Positions 26,360 to 36,617 of a stretch of DNA of 60,879 nt are shown piece by piece. The stretch spans positions 1 to 60,879 of the forward strand of contig NZ_AJLN01000108.1 of the NCBI RefSeq assembly GCF_000317285.1. The letters are read 5' to 3'. Positions within the stretch are counted from its first letter, which is position 1. Every line of letters begins with the position of its first letter. The stretch is from Chlorogloeopsis fritschii PCC 6912 (GTDB lineage: Bacteria; Cyanobacteriota; Cyanobacteriia; Cyanobacteriales; Nostocaceae). A program made the position numbers and the translations under genes. Below the pieces are notes generated by a model. It made no database searches and was not told the DNA's origin. It saw only the letters and a list, made by a program, of their open reading frames with translations.

Positions 26360-27088
26360 TTAACGCGCCTTACCAGCCCCAAGATACAATTCGCCCACTT
26401 TTGGATCGTTCAATAATTCTAAACCAGGGCCTTGGATTGCATCTCGCCCCGACTCTAGGACATAACCCCGATGCGCCATTTCCAAAGCTTTACGAGCGTT
26501 TTGCTCTACCAAGACAATTGCCGTACCTGTGCGGTTAATTTCTTTAATTTGCTCAAATACTTGAGTTACCAACATAGGAGATAGAGCTGCGGAAGGTTCA
26601 TCCAAAAGTAATAAGCTGGGTTCTAACATCAAAGCTTTACCCATCGCTAGCATCTGCCGTTCTCCTCCAGAGAGAGTGCCAGCACGTTGATGGCGGCGAT
26701 CGGCAAGCCTGGGGAACATGGTAAATATTTTATCTTTCAGTGGTTTTAAGGCGACATTACGGACAAAAGCACCCATTTCGAGGTTCTCTTCAACACTCAA
26801 AGAGGGAAAGACATTAGAAATTTGCGGTACGTAACACATTCCCTTTTGAACAATGTGATTTGACTTTAGTCCTGTTATATCCTCTCCTTTAAAGGTAATT
26901 GTGCCTTTGTGGGGTGTTAACAGTCCAAAAATAGTTTTCGCTAAGGTTGATTTACCTGCACCATTGGGGCCAATTACTGTCACCATTTCTCCAGGGTAAA
27001 GGCAAAAATTTATACCTTGCAAAATATCTACATCCTTGATGTATCCAGCATGAACATTTTTAACTTCTAGTAAATAGTCAATAGTCAT
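26360..27088 (-). CDS. Branched-chain/neutral amino acid ABC transporter ATPase (LivF/NatE type)
   Basis: 242 aa ATP-binding subunit. Walker A GPNGAGKST (about residues 38-46), Q-loop YVPQ (about 86), signature LSGGERQ (about 139), Walker B SLLLLDEPSAAL and the switch His in the LVEQN context are all intact. The AIVLVEQNARKALEMAHRGYVLESG block is diagnostic for the LivF branch. The permeases and binding protein are not adjacent; cyanobacteria often scatter genes of the N-I neutral amino acid system. It converges on the Wzc-like gene with a 1-bp gap. Confidence 0.9.
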   Translation of the reverse strand: MTIDYLLEVKNVHAGYIKDVDILQGINFCLYPGEMVTVIGPNGAGKSTLAKTIFGLLTPHKGTITFKGEDITGLKSNHIVQKGMCYVPQISNVFPSLSVEENLEMGAFVRNVALKPLKDKIFTMFPRLADRRHQRAGTLSGGERQMLAMGKALMLEPSLLLLDEPSAALSPMLVTQVFEQIKEINRTGTAIVLVEQNARKALEMAHRGYVLESGRDAIQGPGLELLNDPKVGELYLGAGKAR

Positions 27089-27117
27089 GGGTTAGTGGGT
27101 AGTGGTTAGTGGTTAAG

Positions 27118-27296
27118 TAGGGGAGCCAGTGCGGTGGTGAGCCAGCGCTGCGGGAGGGTAACACGAGCGCAGGCGACTGGCGTAGACACAAAGTGGATAA
27201 GCGAAAGTAAGGGTTTCCCGGCATAAAACAACTGGCGTGTGGGTTTTTTTGATGGTATTCGGCTCAAACCCATAATTTACATAAACCCGCCCGCAC
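27118..27296. repeat. Composite dispersed repeat, diverged copy
   Basis: Starts AGTAGGGGAGCCAGTGCGG and contains GGGTTTCCCGGC...CTGGCGTGTGGGTT, a diverged form of the element ends seen at 1-35 and 34420-34500. It runs directly into a GTGGGTTT...AAACCCGCCCGCAC hairpin (27237-27296), the same two-part order as at 34.4-34.6 kb. Confidence 0.55.
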
Positions 27297-27461
27297 AGTA
27301 GTTAGTAGTTAATAATATTAATCAATATTTCCTAGTCAAGTAAAAATTGGGGACTGGGTATCGGCGACTGGGTAGAGACGCTTCGGTTCCGAAGCGTCTG
27401 TACAATTCCTCTCCTTGTTCTCTTCCTAGCCCCTAGCCCCTAACCCCTAGTCCCTAGTAAA
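27297..27461. repeat. Short hairpin and CCCCTAG tandem repeats
   Basis: A GACGCTTCGG/CCGAAGCGTC hairpin lies at 27367-27391. CCCCTAGCCCCTAACCCC heptamer-type repeats lie at 27427-27457. Non-coding. Confidence 0.5.
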
Positions 27462-27689
27462 CTATGATGGCGTCTTTTGTAAATCTGGCCTTTCTTCTGG
27501 AACGATCGCTCCTTCTACTGGGCAAACTTGGAGACATATGCCACAGTCAATACAGGTGGCAAAATCAATCCAGAACCAATCGGTTCCCTTGACATTTTTA
27601 CCTGGCCCTGGGTGAATACAAGCAACTGGACAAGCGTCTACACAATCTGCGACGCCTTCACAAACCTCTGTAACAATAGTGTGTGGCAT
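27462..27689 (-). CDS. Bacterial-type (7Fe/8Fe) ferredoxin
   Basis: 75 aa from ATG at 27689, chosen because AGAGGGG precedes it. Seven cysteines in two groups, C-x5-C-x3-C-P then C-x2-C-x2-C-x3-C-P, fit one 4Fe-4S centre and a second 3Fe-4S or 4Fe-4S centre. A soluble cytoplasmic electron carrier. Bacterial-type dicluster ferredoxins of this kind are conserved in cyanobacteria; their specific partner is not evident here. An upstream in-frame ATG (27716) would add nine residues without homology. Confidence 0.92.
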   Translation of the reverse strand: MPHTIVTEVCEGVADCVDACPVACIHPGPGKNVKGTDWFWIDFATCIDCGICLQVCPVEGAIVPEERPDLQKTPS

Positions 27690-28027
27690 AGATTTCCCCT
27701 CTTTATTAGATCGCAATCGCTGTACTTAGCCAGCTATTTCTAGCCTAACAATAATGATTTGGTCATTAGTCAATAGTCAAGCCAGACTCTCAATAAATAC
27801 GGGTGTTCAGATCCCCGACTTTTTTAAAAAGTCGGGGATCTATAACTTCTCAGAAGTTGCGTGGCGGACTACTGATGCTCCAAATTAGAAAATAATTAAA
27901 ACAAACGGCGATCGCTCTATAAATAGGAGTGAAATTAACACCTATAACAGTACTGTTGTTCTACCATAACAACGGTAGTATTATTAAGGACTGTTTCATG
28001 CTGCCTTACATTGATTAGCCTGCCGAT
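27690..28027. other. Intergenic region between ferredoxin and uvrA
   Basis: Divergent promoters expected. Holds the AGATCCCCGACTT hairpin (27809-27841, listed separately) and a HIP1 site near 27909. Nothing else recognised. Confidence 0.5.
27809..27841. repeat. Dispersed hairpin AGATCCCCGACTT family, copy 2
   Basis: Arms identical to 16713-16745, here with an A/T loop, so that the stem can extend to a perfect palindrome through TTTTTAAAAA. It lies between divergent genes, so it is unlikely to be a simple gene terminator. Confidence 0.75.
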
Positions 28028-30931
28028 ATGTCAGAAACTCAATTAGCTGCATCTATAAATGGGCATCTTCCCTATCCCAATCAAAATCTTCAAAACACTA
28101 TCCGCATTCGGGGTGCTAGGCAGCATAACCTGAAAAATATTGACTTAGATTTACCGCGCGATCGCCTGATCGTCTTTACAGGTGTTTCTGGTTCGGGCAA
28201 ATCTTCTTTAGCTTTTGACACTATCTTTGCCGAGGGACAACGCCGCTACGTCGAATCCCTCAGTGCTTATGCGCGGCAATTTTTAGGTCAGATGGATAAA
28301 CCAGATGTAGAGTCAATTGAAGGGTTAAGCCCGGCAATTTCCATCGACCAAAAGTCTACTTCCCATAACCCCCGTTCTACAGTGGGGACAGTAACAGAGA
28401 TTTACGACTATCTGCGCTTATTATTTGGACGAGCGGGTGAACCCCATTGTCCAATATGCGATCGCTGTATTGCCCCGCAAACTATTGATGAAATGGTTGA
28501 TCGGGTTATGGAATTAGGCGATCGCACCCGCTTTCAAATTCTTGCGCCTGTCGTGCGGGGTAAAAAAGGCACTCATAAAAAATTGTTATCGAGTTTGGCA
28601 TCTGGTGGCTTTGTCCGCGTGCGTATTGATGGTGAGGTGCGCGAATTATCAGACTCAATTGAGTTAGATAAAAATACTACTCATACTATTGAAGTAGTAA
28701 TTGACCGTTTAGTGAAAAAAGACGGTATTCAAGAGCGTTTAGTAGATTCACTCGCTACTTGTTTAAAATTATCTGAAGGAATAGCAGTAATTTTATTTAC
28801 ACCTGCTTCGGATAGCACTCAACCATCCACCGATGAACAAGAATTAATATTCTCAGAGAATTTTGCTTGCCCAGAACACGGCGCGGTGATGGAAGAATTA
28901 TCGCCACGATTGTTCTCGTTTAACTCTCCTTATGGTGCTTGTCCTAATTGTCATGGTATTGGCAGCTTAAGAAGATTTTCTGTGGAATTGGTAGTACCCG
29001 ATCCGGAAGCACCAGTATATGCAGCGATCGCACCTTGGTCAGAAAAAGATAATTCTTATTACTTAGAATTGCTTTATAGTTTGGGACAAGCCTATGGATT
29101 TGAATTGCAGACATCTTGGAATAAGTTGACGGAGGAGCAGCGACAGATAATTTTGCATGGAGAAGAAATCACCTCAGAAACGCAGAGAAAACAAGTTTTT
29201 CGCGGGGTAATTCCGATTTTGCAAAGGCAATATGAGGGCGGTTCAGAGCTAATTAAGCAAAAGTTAGAGCAGTATTTAATTGATCAACCTTGTCCGGTGT
29301 GTGATGGCAAGCGGTTGAAACCAGAAGCCTTGGCGGTGCGATTGGGGCAGTATCGAATTTTAGACTTGACAGGGGTATCGATCGCAGAATGTCGAGAAAG
29401 GATTGATAATTTAAAGTTAAGCGATCGTGCCTATCGCATTGCCGATTTGGTATTGAGAGAGATTAGAGCTAGGTTGCAATTTCTCTTAGATGTGGGATTA
29501 GATTATTTGACGTTAGATCGCCCGGCAATGACGCTTTCGGGTGGAGAGGCACAGCGTATTCGTTTGGCAACTCAGATTGGCTCTGGCTTGACTGGAGTTT
29601 TATACGTTTTAGATGAGCCAAGTATTGGATTGCATCAACGAGATAATGGGCGCTTGCTGCGAACTTTAACCAAATTGCGCGATTTGGGCAATACATTAAT
29701 TGTCGTGGAGCATGATGAAGAAACAATTCGTGCTGCCGATTATATAGTTGATATTGGCCCTGGTGCAGGCATTCACGGTGGAAATATTATTGCTCAAGGT
29801 GATTTAAAGGCATTGCTTGAAGCTGAAGCATCATTGACAGGTGCATATTTGTCGGGAAGACGAGTAATTCAAACACCTGCTCAAAGAAGGGAAGGAAATG
29901 GACTAAGTTTAGTGATTAAAAATGCCCATCGCAATAATTTAAGAAATATAGATGTAGAAATACCACTGGGTAAACTCGTCACTGTCACCGGTGTTTCTGG
30001 TTCTGGTAAATCTACCCTAATTAACGAATTACTATATCCAGCACTGCAACACCACCTTTTCCGCAAAGTGCCTTTTCCTAAAGAAATGGATGGCATTAAG
30101 GGACTGAATACGATTGATAAAGCAATTGTCATCGATCAATCTCCCATTGGTAGAACACCCCGTTCCAACCCCGCAACTTACACAGGCGTTTTTGATGTGA
30201 TTCGCGATGTGTTTTCTGCAACCATTGAAGCGAAAGCTAGGGGTTACAAACCGGGACAATTTTCTTTTAATGTCAAAGGTGGGCGTTGTGAAGCTTGTAG
30301 CGGGCAAGGTGTAAACGTCATTGAAATGAATTTTCTGCCTGATGTTTATGTGCAATGCGAAGTTTGTAAAGGTGCAAGATATAACCGCGAAACTTTGCAG
30401 GTGAAGTATAAAGATAAATCTATTGCTGACGTTCTCAATATGACTGTTGAAGAAGCTTTGGAATTTTTTCAAAACATTCCCAAAGCTGTTACTCGTTTAC
30501 AAACTTTAGTAGATGTCGGATTGGGTTACATTCACTTGGGACAACCCGCGACTACTTTATCTGGTGGAGAAGCGCAGCGGGTGAAATTAGCAACAGAATT
30601 ATCGCGCCGCGCCACAGGAAAGACACTTTATTTAATTGATGAACCAACAACAGGTTTATCTTTTTATGATGTCCACAAATTGTTAGATGTTTTGCAAAGA
30701 TTGGTAGATAAAGGTAATTCAATTTTGGTAATTGAACATAATTTAGATGTGATTCGTTGTGCCGATTGGGTGATAGATTTGGGGCCAGAAGGTGGCGATA
30801 AAGGAGGAGAAATAATTGCCATAGGTACGCCAGAAGAAGTGGCAGAAAATCCGAAGTCTTATACTGGACAGTATTTGAAGCAGGTGTTGCAGCAATATCC
30901 GCCAGTGGCTGTAACAAATGGAAGTAAATAG
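28028..30931 (+). CDS. uvrA: UvrABC excinuclease subunit A
   Basis: 967 aa DNA-damage recognition ATPase of nucleotide excision repair. Two ABC modules: Walker A at [14 protein letters not shown] (about residues 52-65) and [12 protein letters not shown] (about 656-667); signatures [12 protein letters not shown] (about 506) and [12 protein letters not shown] (about 846). The C-terminal zinc finger is intact (CEACSGQG...CEVCKGARY, about 757-783). The N-terminal zinc module retains C-P-N-C, but its first pair reads C-P-E-H rather than CxxC. The start ATG gives normal length. No uvrB or uvrC nearby, as usual in cyanobacteria. Confidence 0.97.
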   Translation: MSETQLAASINGHLPYPNQNLQNTIRIRGARQHNLKNIDLDLPRDRLIVFTGVSGSGKSSLAFDTIFAEGQRRYVESLSAYARQFLGQMDKPDVESIEGLSPAISIDQKSTSHNPRSTVGTVTEIYDYLRLLFGRAGEPHCPICDRCIAPQTIDEMVDRVMELGDRTRFQILAPVVRGKKGTHKKLLSSLASGGFVRVRIDGEVRELSDSIELDKNTTHTIEVVIDRLVKKDGIQERLVDSLATCLKLSEGIAVILFTPASDSTQPSTDEQELIFSENFACPEHGAVMEELSPRLFSFNSPYGACPNCHGIGSLRRFSVELVVPDPEAPVYAAIAPWSEKDNSYYLELLYSLGQAYGFELQTSWNKLTEEQRQIILHGEEITSETQRKQVFRGVIPILQRQYEGGSELIKQKLEQYLIDQPCPVCDGKRLKPEALAVRLGQYRILDLTGVSIAECRERIDNLKLSDRAYRIADLVLREIRARLQFLLDVGLDYLTLDRPAMTLSGGEAQRIRLATQIGSGLTGVLYVLDEPSIGLHQRDNGRLLRTLTKLRDLGNTLIVVEHDEETIRAADYIVDIGPGAGIHGGNIIAQGDLKALLEAEASLTGAYLSGRRVIQTPAQRREGNGLSLVIKNAHRNNLRNIDVEIPLGKLVTVTGVSGSGKSTLINELLYPALQHHLFRKVPFPKEMDGIKGLNTIDKAIVIDQSPIGRTPRSNPATYTGVFDVIRDVFSATIEAKARGYKPGQFSFNVKGGRCEACSGQGVNVIEMNFLPDVYVQCEVCKGARYNRETLQVKYKDKSIADVLNMTVEEALEFFQNIPKAVTRLQTLVDVGLGYIHLGQPATTLSGGEAQRVKLATELSRRATGKTLYLIDEPTTGLSFYDVHKLLDVLQRLVDKGNSILVIEHNLDVIRCADWVIDLGPEGGDKGGEIIAIGTPEEVAENPKSYTGQYLKQVLQQYPPVAVTNGSK

Positions 30932-31285
30932 TAGATGACACAACTAAAATGATGCGATAGAAAATGCTTGTAGTAGCGCAGTCTGAACAGAAGCTGACTA
31001 CCTATATCATAGACTTCTTGCAGCAATTACGATCATTATTAATTACAACCACATATGAACACCGATAAACATAGATTTTATCTGTGTCCATCTGTGTGCA
31101 TCCGTGGTCGATTTCAAAATATCATGCTCCAAATAAGAGTAGACGCGCCACTACAAGTTTCATATTTTACACATAATCTTTCCCAAACCTTTATAAAAAC
31201 AACGCCAATACCGAAAGGATGTTTACAAAAAAGAATTTCTAAATAATATAGTTTAGGAATGTTGCCTTTTAAGAGCTTTCCTGTC
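30932..31285. other. Intergenic region with a widespread cyanobacterial repeat
   Basis: 31052-31110 carries the motif ACACCGATAAACATAGATTTT followed by ATCTGTGTCCATCTGTGTGC, a low-complexity repeat type (AGATTT...CATCTGTG) common between genes in Nostocales genomes. No gene seen. An ATG at 31259 is an alternative start for the next gene. Confidence 0.4.
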
Positions 31286-32002
31286 ATGAGTGAAGCAAAA
31301 GTCGCTGTAGTTGTTGGCGTTGGCTCTGGTTTAGGTGCTGCCATTGCCCATCGATTTGCCCGTGAAGGTTTTGCTGTAGGATTGATGGCAAGAAGTGCAG
31401 ACAAGCTGGCTGAATTTCAAAATGAGATTGAAGTTGCTGGTGGTAAAGCTTTAGCTGTTCCTTGTGATGTTACCGATCCTGTATCTGTCAAAGTTGCCTT
31501 TGCTGAGGTGGAATCGTATTTCGACGCACCAGAAGTTTTAGTCTACAACGCTGGTGCTTTTAAAATGGCTGGGATTCTGGAACTGACACCGGAGCAATTT
31601 GAAAATTGTTGGAAAATAAACTGTTTTGGTGCATTTCTGGCAGTTCAGCAGGTTTTACCCACAATGGTGGAGCGAGGCCGAGGTACTATCTTACTTACAG
31701 GTGCGACTGCTGCCACAAGAGGTTCTGCCCGCTTTTCTGCTTTGGCTGTGGGTAAGTTCGGGTTACGGGCATTAGCCCAGTCGTTGGCACGAGAATTTAG
31801 TTCCCAAGGTATTCATGTTGCCCATATTGTCATAGATGGCATGATTAATACTGAAAGGGTGCGGGGAATGGTATTGGAACGAGAAGCACACACCCTACTT
31901 TCACCAAAAGCTATAGCTGAAAATTACTGGCAACTCTACAAACAGGATAAGACAGCTTGGACTTTAGAATTGGATTTGCGACCGGCAGTAGAAAAATTTT
32001 AG
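31286..32002 (+). CDS. Short-chain dehydrogenase/reductase lacking the catalytic tyrosine
   Basis: 238 aa Rossmann-fold protein from ATG at 31286 (ATG at 31259 would add nine residues). The cofactor motif GVGSGLGAAIA is at residues 11-21, with VYNAGAF for the NAG motif. The active-site region reads TGATAATRG...FSALAVGKFGLRALA, so the usual YxxxK has Leu in place of Tyr while the Lys is kept. A branch of the SDR family with xxMGKFGLRALAQS and IHVAHVVIDG blocks shares this, so the change looks ancestral rather than decay. Redox activity on a classical alcohol/ketone substrate is therefore doubtful. Convergent with the downstream transporter gene. Confidence 0.85.
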   Translation: MSEAKVAVVVGVGSGLGAAIAHRFAREGFAVGLMARSADKLAEFQNEIEVAGGKALAVPCDVTDPVSVKVAFAEVESYFDAPEVLVYNAGAFKMAGILELTPEQFENCWKINCFGAFLAVQQVLPTMVERGRGTILLTGATAATRGSARFSALAVGKFGLRALAQSLAREFSSQGIHVAHIVIDGMINTERVRGMVLEREAHTLLSPKAIAENYWQLYKQDKTAWTLELDLRPAVEKF

Positions 32003-32006
32003 AGGA

Positions 32007-33179
32007 CTAATCCTCAGTTTTTGCAATCTCATCATCAATGACTGGTTTGTCTTGCTCGTCCATTGTACTTTCTGCTACAAACCCATCTAGTTCTGCCTCA
32101 GATTCACGTTTTAGTGATTTTTCAGAAACGATGACAAACTCAGTTTCTCGGTGAGGCTTGTTATCCCATTGATCTAAAACATCTTTAGCTAATACTTCTT
32201 GCACCCAAATTTTAGCTACAACTGTTAAAGGTAGTGCTAGTAATAATCCTAAAGGCCCAAAGAAACTAAGAAAAAATAGTTGAGAGATTAATGTCACAGC
32301 TGGTAACAGCGATACCTGATGCGCCATGACAATGGGTGTGAGGAAATTACCCTCCGTCTGCTGAATAATAAAGTAAAGACCTAATACAGCAAGGGATTTC
32401 CAGGGAGCATCTAAAAGCGCGATCGCCATTGCAGGTACTACGCTAATAGTAGGGCCAAGATTGGGAATTAAGTTCATAAACCCCGCCAAAACTCCTAATG
32501 CCAAGGCTGAGGGTACGCGCAAAACAAACAAGCCAATCATACTCATAATTCCCACGTAAGTCATGGCAATAGCAGCGCCTATTACCCATCCCCCTAGTGA
32601 AACCTCGCACCGATCCAAAATTCCATCTACCCGGCGTCGATAAAATGAAGGAAATAAGCGTATAAATAATTTGCGGTAGGCGATGGGATCGGCTAGGAAC
32701 ATTCCTGTTAACACTAGCACCAGCAGAATTTTGAGGACAACTTCCAAAGAACCAGAAACAATAGCAAAAGAACTTCCCAGTAAACGATTGATCAAAGGTT
32801 CTGCTTGTTTAGTGAGGCTGTTTATGTCTGGTATGTATGGAGTTAATTGAACAGGAATGCGAGTTTCTAGTTGATTCAGCCAACTATTAAATAATTGAAA
32901 GCCTTTGGGAACTCGATAAGTCAGTTCATTAAACTGCTGGGCGAAAGGCGGTACAATCAACCAGAAAAATCCGACGATCGCAGCAATAAAAATACCTACA
33001 GATAGCGATATAGCAAATCCTCGGCTCATTCCTGAGCGCTGGAAGCGTCTAGATAGGCGATTTAAGGTAGTAGCTAATACAACTGCGGCAAATATAAGTA
33101 AAAGTACTTCACGAATTTGCCATAAAATATACAGTGATAAGACTAAGGCGATTAAGCCAATCCATTGACCTAGATTCAC
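32007..33179 (-). CDS. AI-2E/PerM-family membrane transporter
   Basis: 390 aa with about eight hydrophobic segments. Paired helices at the N-terminus (residues 5-35 and 58-85) are followed by a soluble loop (about 90-150), then the conserved C-terminal membrane block containing GFMNLIPNLGP (about 238-248) and FFLSFFGPLGLLLALPLTV. The acidic/Lys-rich tail after 345 is variable. The family includes E. coli TqsA (AI-2 export) and a Na+/H+ antiporter subgroup; quorum signalling should not be assumed here. The start ATG is in good context. Confidence 0.9.
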   Translation of the reverse strand: MNLGQWIGLIALVLSLYILWQIREVLLLIFAAVVLATTLNRLSRRFQRSGMSRGFAISLSVGIFIAAIVGFFWLIVPPFAQQFNELTYRVPKGFQLFNSWLNQLETRIPVQLTPYIPDINSLTKQAEPLINRLLGSSFAIVSGSLEVVLKILLVLVLTGMFLADPIAYRKLFIRLFPSFYRRRVDGILDRCEVSLGGWVIGAAIAMTYVGIMSMIGLFVLRVPSALALGVLAGFMNLIPNLGPTISVVPAMAIALLDAPWKSLAVLGLYFIIQQTEGNFLTPIVMAHQVSLLPAVTLISQLFFLSFFGPLGLLLALPLTVVAKIWVQEVLAKDVLDQWDNKPHRETEFVIVSEKSLKRESEAELDGFVAESTMDEQDKPVIDDEIAKTED

Positions 33180-33359
33180 TCCCTAACTCCCGGCAGTTGA
33201 CAAACTGCAATTTTTTATAACTAAGCTAAGTTAGCTGAATTTTAGCAACTTTAGCAACGAGGATAAGTAAGCGGACATAATTAAATGTAAAATCGCAACT
33301 TCTAGAAAGCAGGTGAAAACAGCCTTTTACCCTCTGCCTTCTGCCTTCTACTTATAGCT

Positions 33360-33551
33360 TTAGGTTTGTTTGTGTGTTTGGAATCGCCATAGTAAGGCGA
33401 TCGCCATCCATATAGTTGGCAATAACACTATCATCAAAGCGTTTTTTCCCGTTGGCGCGATCGGCAAATAAGGGCCAGCATACTTAATCAAAACCGAAAT
33501 AACGGCGGAAAGTAAAAATACTTTCAATACAAATCCAAGCTGATTTTCCAT
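33360..33551 (-). CDS. Small conserved-type membrane protein
   Basis: 63 aa from ATG at 33551 (MENQLGFVLK); the open frame extends to 33611 without homology-like sequence. Two transmembrane helices (about residues 6-24 and 36-54) around a short loop with PYLPIAPTGKNAL, and a Lys/His tail. Cyanobacteria carry many such two-helix proteins, and I do not recognise a named family. Divergent from the DUF1614 gene by about 150 bp. Confidence 0.7.
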   Translation of the reverse strand: MENQLGFVLKVFLLSAVISVLIKYAGPYLPIAPTGKNALMIVLLPTIWMAIALLWRFQTHKQT

Positions 33552-33703
33552 CAAAGTACGGCTATTCCTATTCCCAAGGTGGGTAGATACGAAAACGAAT
33601 TGTAACAGCAATCTTTACAATAAACTCAAGTCAACTAAAACAGAAGTTAGAGTGACTCTCGTCATCTGAACTTCGGCAATAAAATTCCTGCTTGTCTACC
33701 GTC

Positions 33704-34372
33704 ATGATCTATTTGCCGGTTTCACTACTGTTATTTCTATTATTGTTGTTGCTCATACCTTTTCTTTGGTTTGTTGTAGCAGTAGACATAGTAGAAATTG
33801 CAGTAGCTAAGTTGGGGTTTTCTCCCAGTATCGCCTTTATATTATTAACATTGGTGATTTTAGGTAGCACTATTAACATCCCTTTATACCGCACTGAGTC
33901 TACCGTTGCCGTAGCAGATGACTTTATTGATTTATGGTTAAGGGAATTTTGGGGCATCCCCTTGAGGAAAGTACAACGTTCTACTATAGTTGCCCTGAAT
34001 GTTGGCGGTGGCTTAATTCCAGTACTGTTGGCGCTGTATCAATTTACGCAAGGAAACGCCCTGGCTATTTTGTTAGTTACTGCTATTGTCACAGTTGTTA
34101 GCTACTATGCATCGCGGGTAGTACCCGGAATAGGTATTCAAATGAATCCGTTACTGGCTCCTCTGACTGCTGTCGTATCTGCAATGTTACTTGTCCCAGC
34201 TCATGCTGCTCCAGTTGCCTTTGCTGGTGGTATTCTAGGAACCTTGATTGGGGCTGATTTACTACACCTTAAGGATATTCAAGCAAAGAGTTCGGGAGTA
34301 TTGAGTATCGGAGGTGCTGGTGTGTTTGATGGGATTGCTTTGTGTGGTCTATTTGCGCTGTTATTGAGTTGA
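33704..34372 (+). CDS. DUF1614 integral membrane protein
   Basis: 222 aa from ATG at 33704; a TTG at 33692 is a possible earlier start. Six or so transmembrane helices; family features include GSTINIPLYR (about residues 54-63), the amphipathic VALNVGGGLIPVLLALY segment and GADLLHLKDI...SIGGAGVFDGI near the C-terminus. The Gly-Asp and Asp-Gly motifs in membrane contexts are conserved in DUF1614 and in archaeal relatives. Transport activity is plausible but unproven. Confidence 0.85.
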   Translation: MIYLPVSLLLFLLLLLLIPFLWFVVAVDIVEIAVAKLGFSPSIAFILLTLVILGSTINIPLYRTESTVAVADDFIDLWLREFWGIPLRKVQRSTIVALNVGGGLIPVLLALYQFTQGNALAILLVTAIVTVVSYYASRVVPGIGIQMNPLLAPLTAVVSAMLLVPAHAAPVAFAGGILGTLIGADLLHLKDIQAKSSGVLSIGGAGVFDGIALCGLFALLLS

Positions 34373-34679
34373 TGGTGGTTAGTCAAGAGTCATTAGTCAT
34401 TGATCATTGGTCATTTGTTAGTAGGGGAGGCAGCGCGCCCTTGCGGGCCAGTGCGCCCTTGGGGGTTCCCCCCGTTGTAGCACCTGGCGTCGGGTTAAGC
34501 GCGTCGAGTGCGACTGCCGTGCGGGTTTTGTTGATTAACTTTCTTTTACTACCGATAGCTTATCTTCTAAACCCGCCCGTACTTTGAAGCATCTGTACAT
34601 AGTTAGTGGTTCCTACTACCTACTATCTGCTATCTACTAACCAAAAATAAAAACTTTTCAATCGGAGACTGAATAAAAA
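34373..34679. other. Intergenic region holding the composite repeat
   Basis: 34379-34418 has TTAGTCATTGATCATTGG-type heptamer repeats (the common TAATGAC tandem). The composite repeat follows (34420-34582, listed separately), then 34600-34650 CTACTATCTGCTATCT repeats and the ftsH leader. Confidence 0.5.
34420..34582. repeat. Composite dispersed repeat, copy 2, with MITE-like hairpin
   Basis: Part one (34420-34500) matches the ends of the window's first 256 bp in reverse complement, with an internal deletion. Part two (34519-34582) is GTGCGGGTTTTGTTGATTAA...TTATCTTCTAAACCCGCCC, the reverse orientation of the hairpin element seen at 39966-40033 and 42165-42229. The two parts are joined by GCGCGTCGAGTGCGACTGCC. 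Confidence 0.75.
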
Positions 34680-36617
34680 ATGCCTGTAGAAACTAATAAC
34701 AAAAATCAAATTAAACCACCGAGAATACGACAGTTTGGTGGCAGTTTACTGATTCTTTTCACCCTGCTGTTACTACTTAACTTTATTGTTCCTAGCTTTT
34801 TTGGGCCGAGGTTGCCACAAGCTCCCTATAGTGACTTTATCGCTCAGGTAGAAGCAGGTAAAGTTGATCGGGCAGTTGTAGGTAGCGATCGCATTGAGTA
34901 TTCCATCAAAACTCAAACACCCGATGGCCAAACAGTAGAACAAGTTTTCCAGACTACACCAGTAGCCATTGACCTAGATTTACCCAAGATTCTTCGCGAT
35001 CATAATGTCAAATTTGCTGCACCACCACCAAGCCAAAATGGCTGGATTGCTACTCTCTTAAGCTGGGTTGTACCACCCCTGATTTTCTTCGGCATTTGGG
35101 GATTTTTACTCAACCGGGGTGGTGGTGGCCCTGCGGCGTTAACTGTAGGTAAAAGTAAAGCTCGAATTTACTCTGAAGGCAGCACTGGTGTCAAGTTTAC
35201 TGATGTAGCTGGTGTAGATGAAGCTAAAGCTGAACTAGAAGAAATTGTTGATTTTCTCAAAAATGCTGGTAAATACACCCGCTTGGGCGCGAAAATCCCT
35301 AAAGGTGTGCTTTTGGTAGGGCCTCCGGGAACAGGTAAAACCCTATTAGCAAAAGCTATTGCCGGTGAAGCTAGTGTTCCTTTCTTTAGCATTTCCGGTT
35401 CAGAATTTATCGAACTGTTTGTGGGTGTGGGTGCAGCCCGTGTTCGTGACTTGTTCGAGCAAGCTAAACAACAAGCTCCCTGTATCGTCTTTATTGATGA
35501 ATTAGACGCACTGGGTAAATCTCGTGGTGGTGCAGGCCCGATGATGGGTGGTAACGATGAACGAGAACAAACTCTCAACCAGCTACTTACCGAAATGGAC
35601 GGGTTTGATGCCAACACGGGTGTAATTATCATTGCTGCTACCAACCGCCCCGAAATTCTCGACCCAGCTTTGCGCCGCCCCGGACGCTTTGACCGTCAAG
35701 TTGTTGTGGATCGTCCTGATAAAATCGGTCGAGAAGCAATTCTGAAAGTTCATGCCCGCAACGTCAAATTAGCTGATGATGTCGATTTGGGAATTATTGC
35801 TGCCCGCACACCTGGTTTTGCTGGGGCAGACTTAGCTAACCTTGTCAACGAAGCTGCACTCTTAGCAGCACGGCAAAATCGGCAAGCAGTGGCAATGGCA
35901 GATTTCAACGAAGCGATTGAGCGCGTTGTTGCTGGCTTAGAAAAACGTTCTCGCGTCCTAAATGAGACAGAGAAAAAGACTGTTGCCTATCATGAAGTTG
36001 GTCACGCCATCATTGGTGCTTTGATGCCTGGTGCTGGTAAAGTTGAAAAAATCTCTGTTGTGCCGAGAGGCGTGGGTGCTTTGGGTTACACTATTCAGAT
36101 GCCTGAAGAAGACCGCTTCTTGATGATAGAAGATGAAATTCGCGGTCGCATTGCTACCCTATTGGGTGGACGTTCAGCAGAAGAAGTTGTTTTTGGTAAA
36201 GTTTCCACTGGCGCTAGTGATGATATCCAAAAAGCCACTGATTTGGCAGAACGCTATATCACTCTTTACGGCATGAGTGAGAAACTGGGGCCAGTAGCAT
36301 TTGAGAAGATTCAACAACAATTCCTCGAAGGCTATGGCAATCCGCGTCGTGCCATTAGTCCAAAAGTGGCTGAGGAAATTGACCGCGAAGTGAAGCAAAT
36401 AGTTGATAATGCTCACCACATTGCCTTGACGATTCTGCATGAAAATCGGGACTTGTTAGAAGAAACCGCACAAGAACTGTTGCAAAAAGAAATCCTCGAA
36501 GGTGCACAACTGCGGGAAAAACTCAACCAAGCCAAACCACCTGTTGAACTCCAAGAATGGTTGCGCACAGGTAAGATATCGGAAGATAAGCCTTTGATGC
36601 AAACATTGCTAGTGTAA
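34680..36617 (+). CDS. ftsH: FtsH ATP-dependent zinc metalloprotease
   Basis: 645 aa membrane-bound AAA+ protease that degrades membrane proteins, in cyanobacteria including damaged photosystem subunits. Transmembrane helices near residues 22-42 and 122-141 flank a periplasmic/lumenal domain. Walker A GPPGTGKT (about 214-221), Walker [12 protein letters not shown], second-region-of-homology RRPGRFDR, and the zinc site H438-E-V-G-H442 are intact. Cyanobacteria have about four paralogues; I do not assign which one. The ATG follows ATCGGAGACTG. A HIP1-based terminator follows the gene. Confidence 0.97.
   Translation: MPVETNNKNQIKPPRIRQFGGSLLILFTLLLLLNFIVPSFFGPRLPQAPYSDFIAQVEAGKVDRAVVGSDRIEYSIKTQTPDGQTVEQVFQTTPVAIDLDLPKILRDHNVKFAAPPPSQNGWIATLLSWVVPPLIFFGIWGFLLNRGGGGPAALTVGKSKARIYSEGSTGVKFTDVAGVDEAKAELEEIVDFLKNAGKYTRLGAKIPKGVLLVGPPGTGKTLLAKAIAGEASVPFFSISGSEFIELFVGVGAARVRDLFEQAKQQAPCIVFIDELDALGKSRGGAGPMMGGNDEREQTLNQLLTEMDGFDANTGVIIIAATNRPEILDPALRRPGRFDRQVVVDRPDKIGREAILKVHARNVKLADDVDLGIIAARTPGFAGADLANLVNEAALLAARQNRQAVAMADFNEAIERVVAGLEKRSRVLNETEKKTVAYHEVGHAIIGALMPGAGKVEKISVVPRGVGALGYTIQMPEEDRFLMIEDEIRGRIATLLGGRSAEEVVFGKVSTGASDDIQKATDLAERYITLYGMSEKLGPVAFEKIQQQFLEGYGNPRRAISPKVAEEIDREVKQIVDNAHHIALTILHENRDLLEETAQELLQKEILEGAQLREKLNQAKPPVELQEWLRTGKISEDKPLMQTLLV

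Noticed and set aside
32007-33179. AI-2E family name taken as evidence of quorum sensing
   Set aside because: The family is broad and includes ion antiporters; no luxS or sensing genes are in the window.
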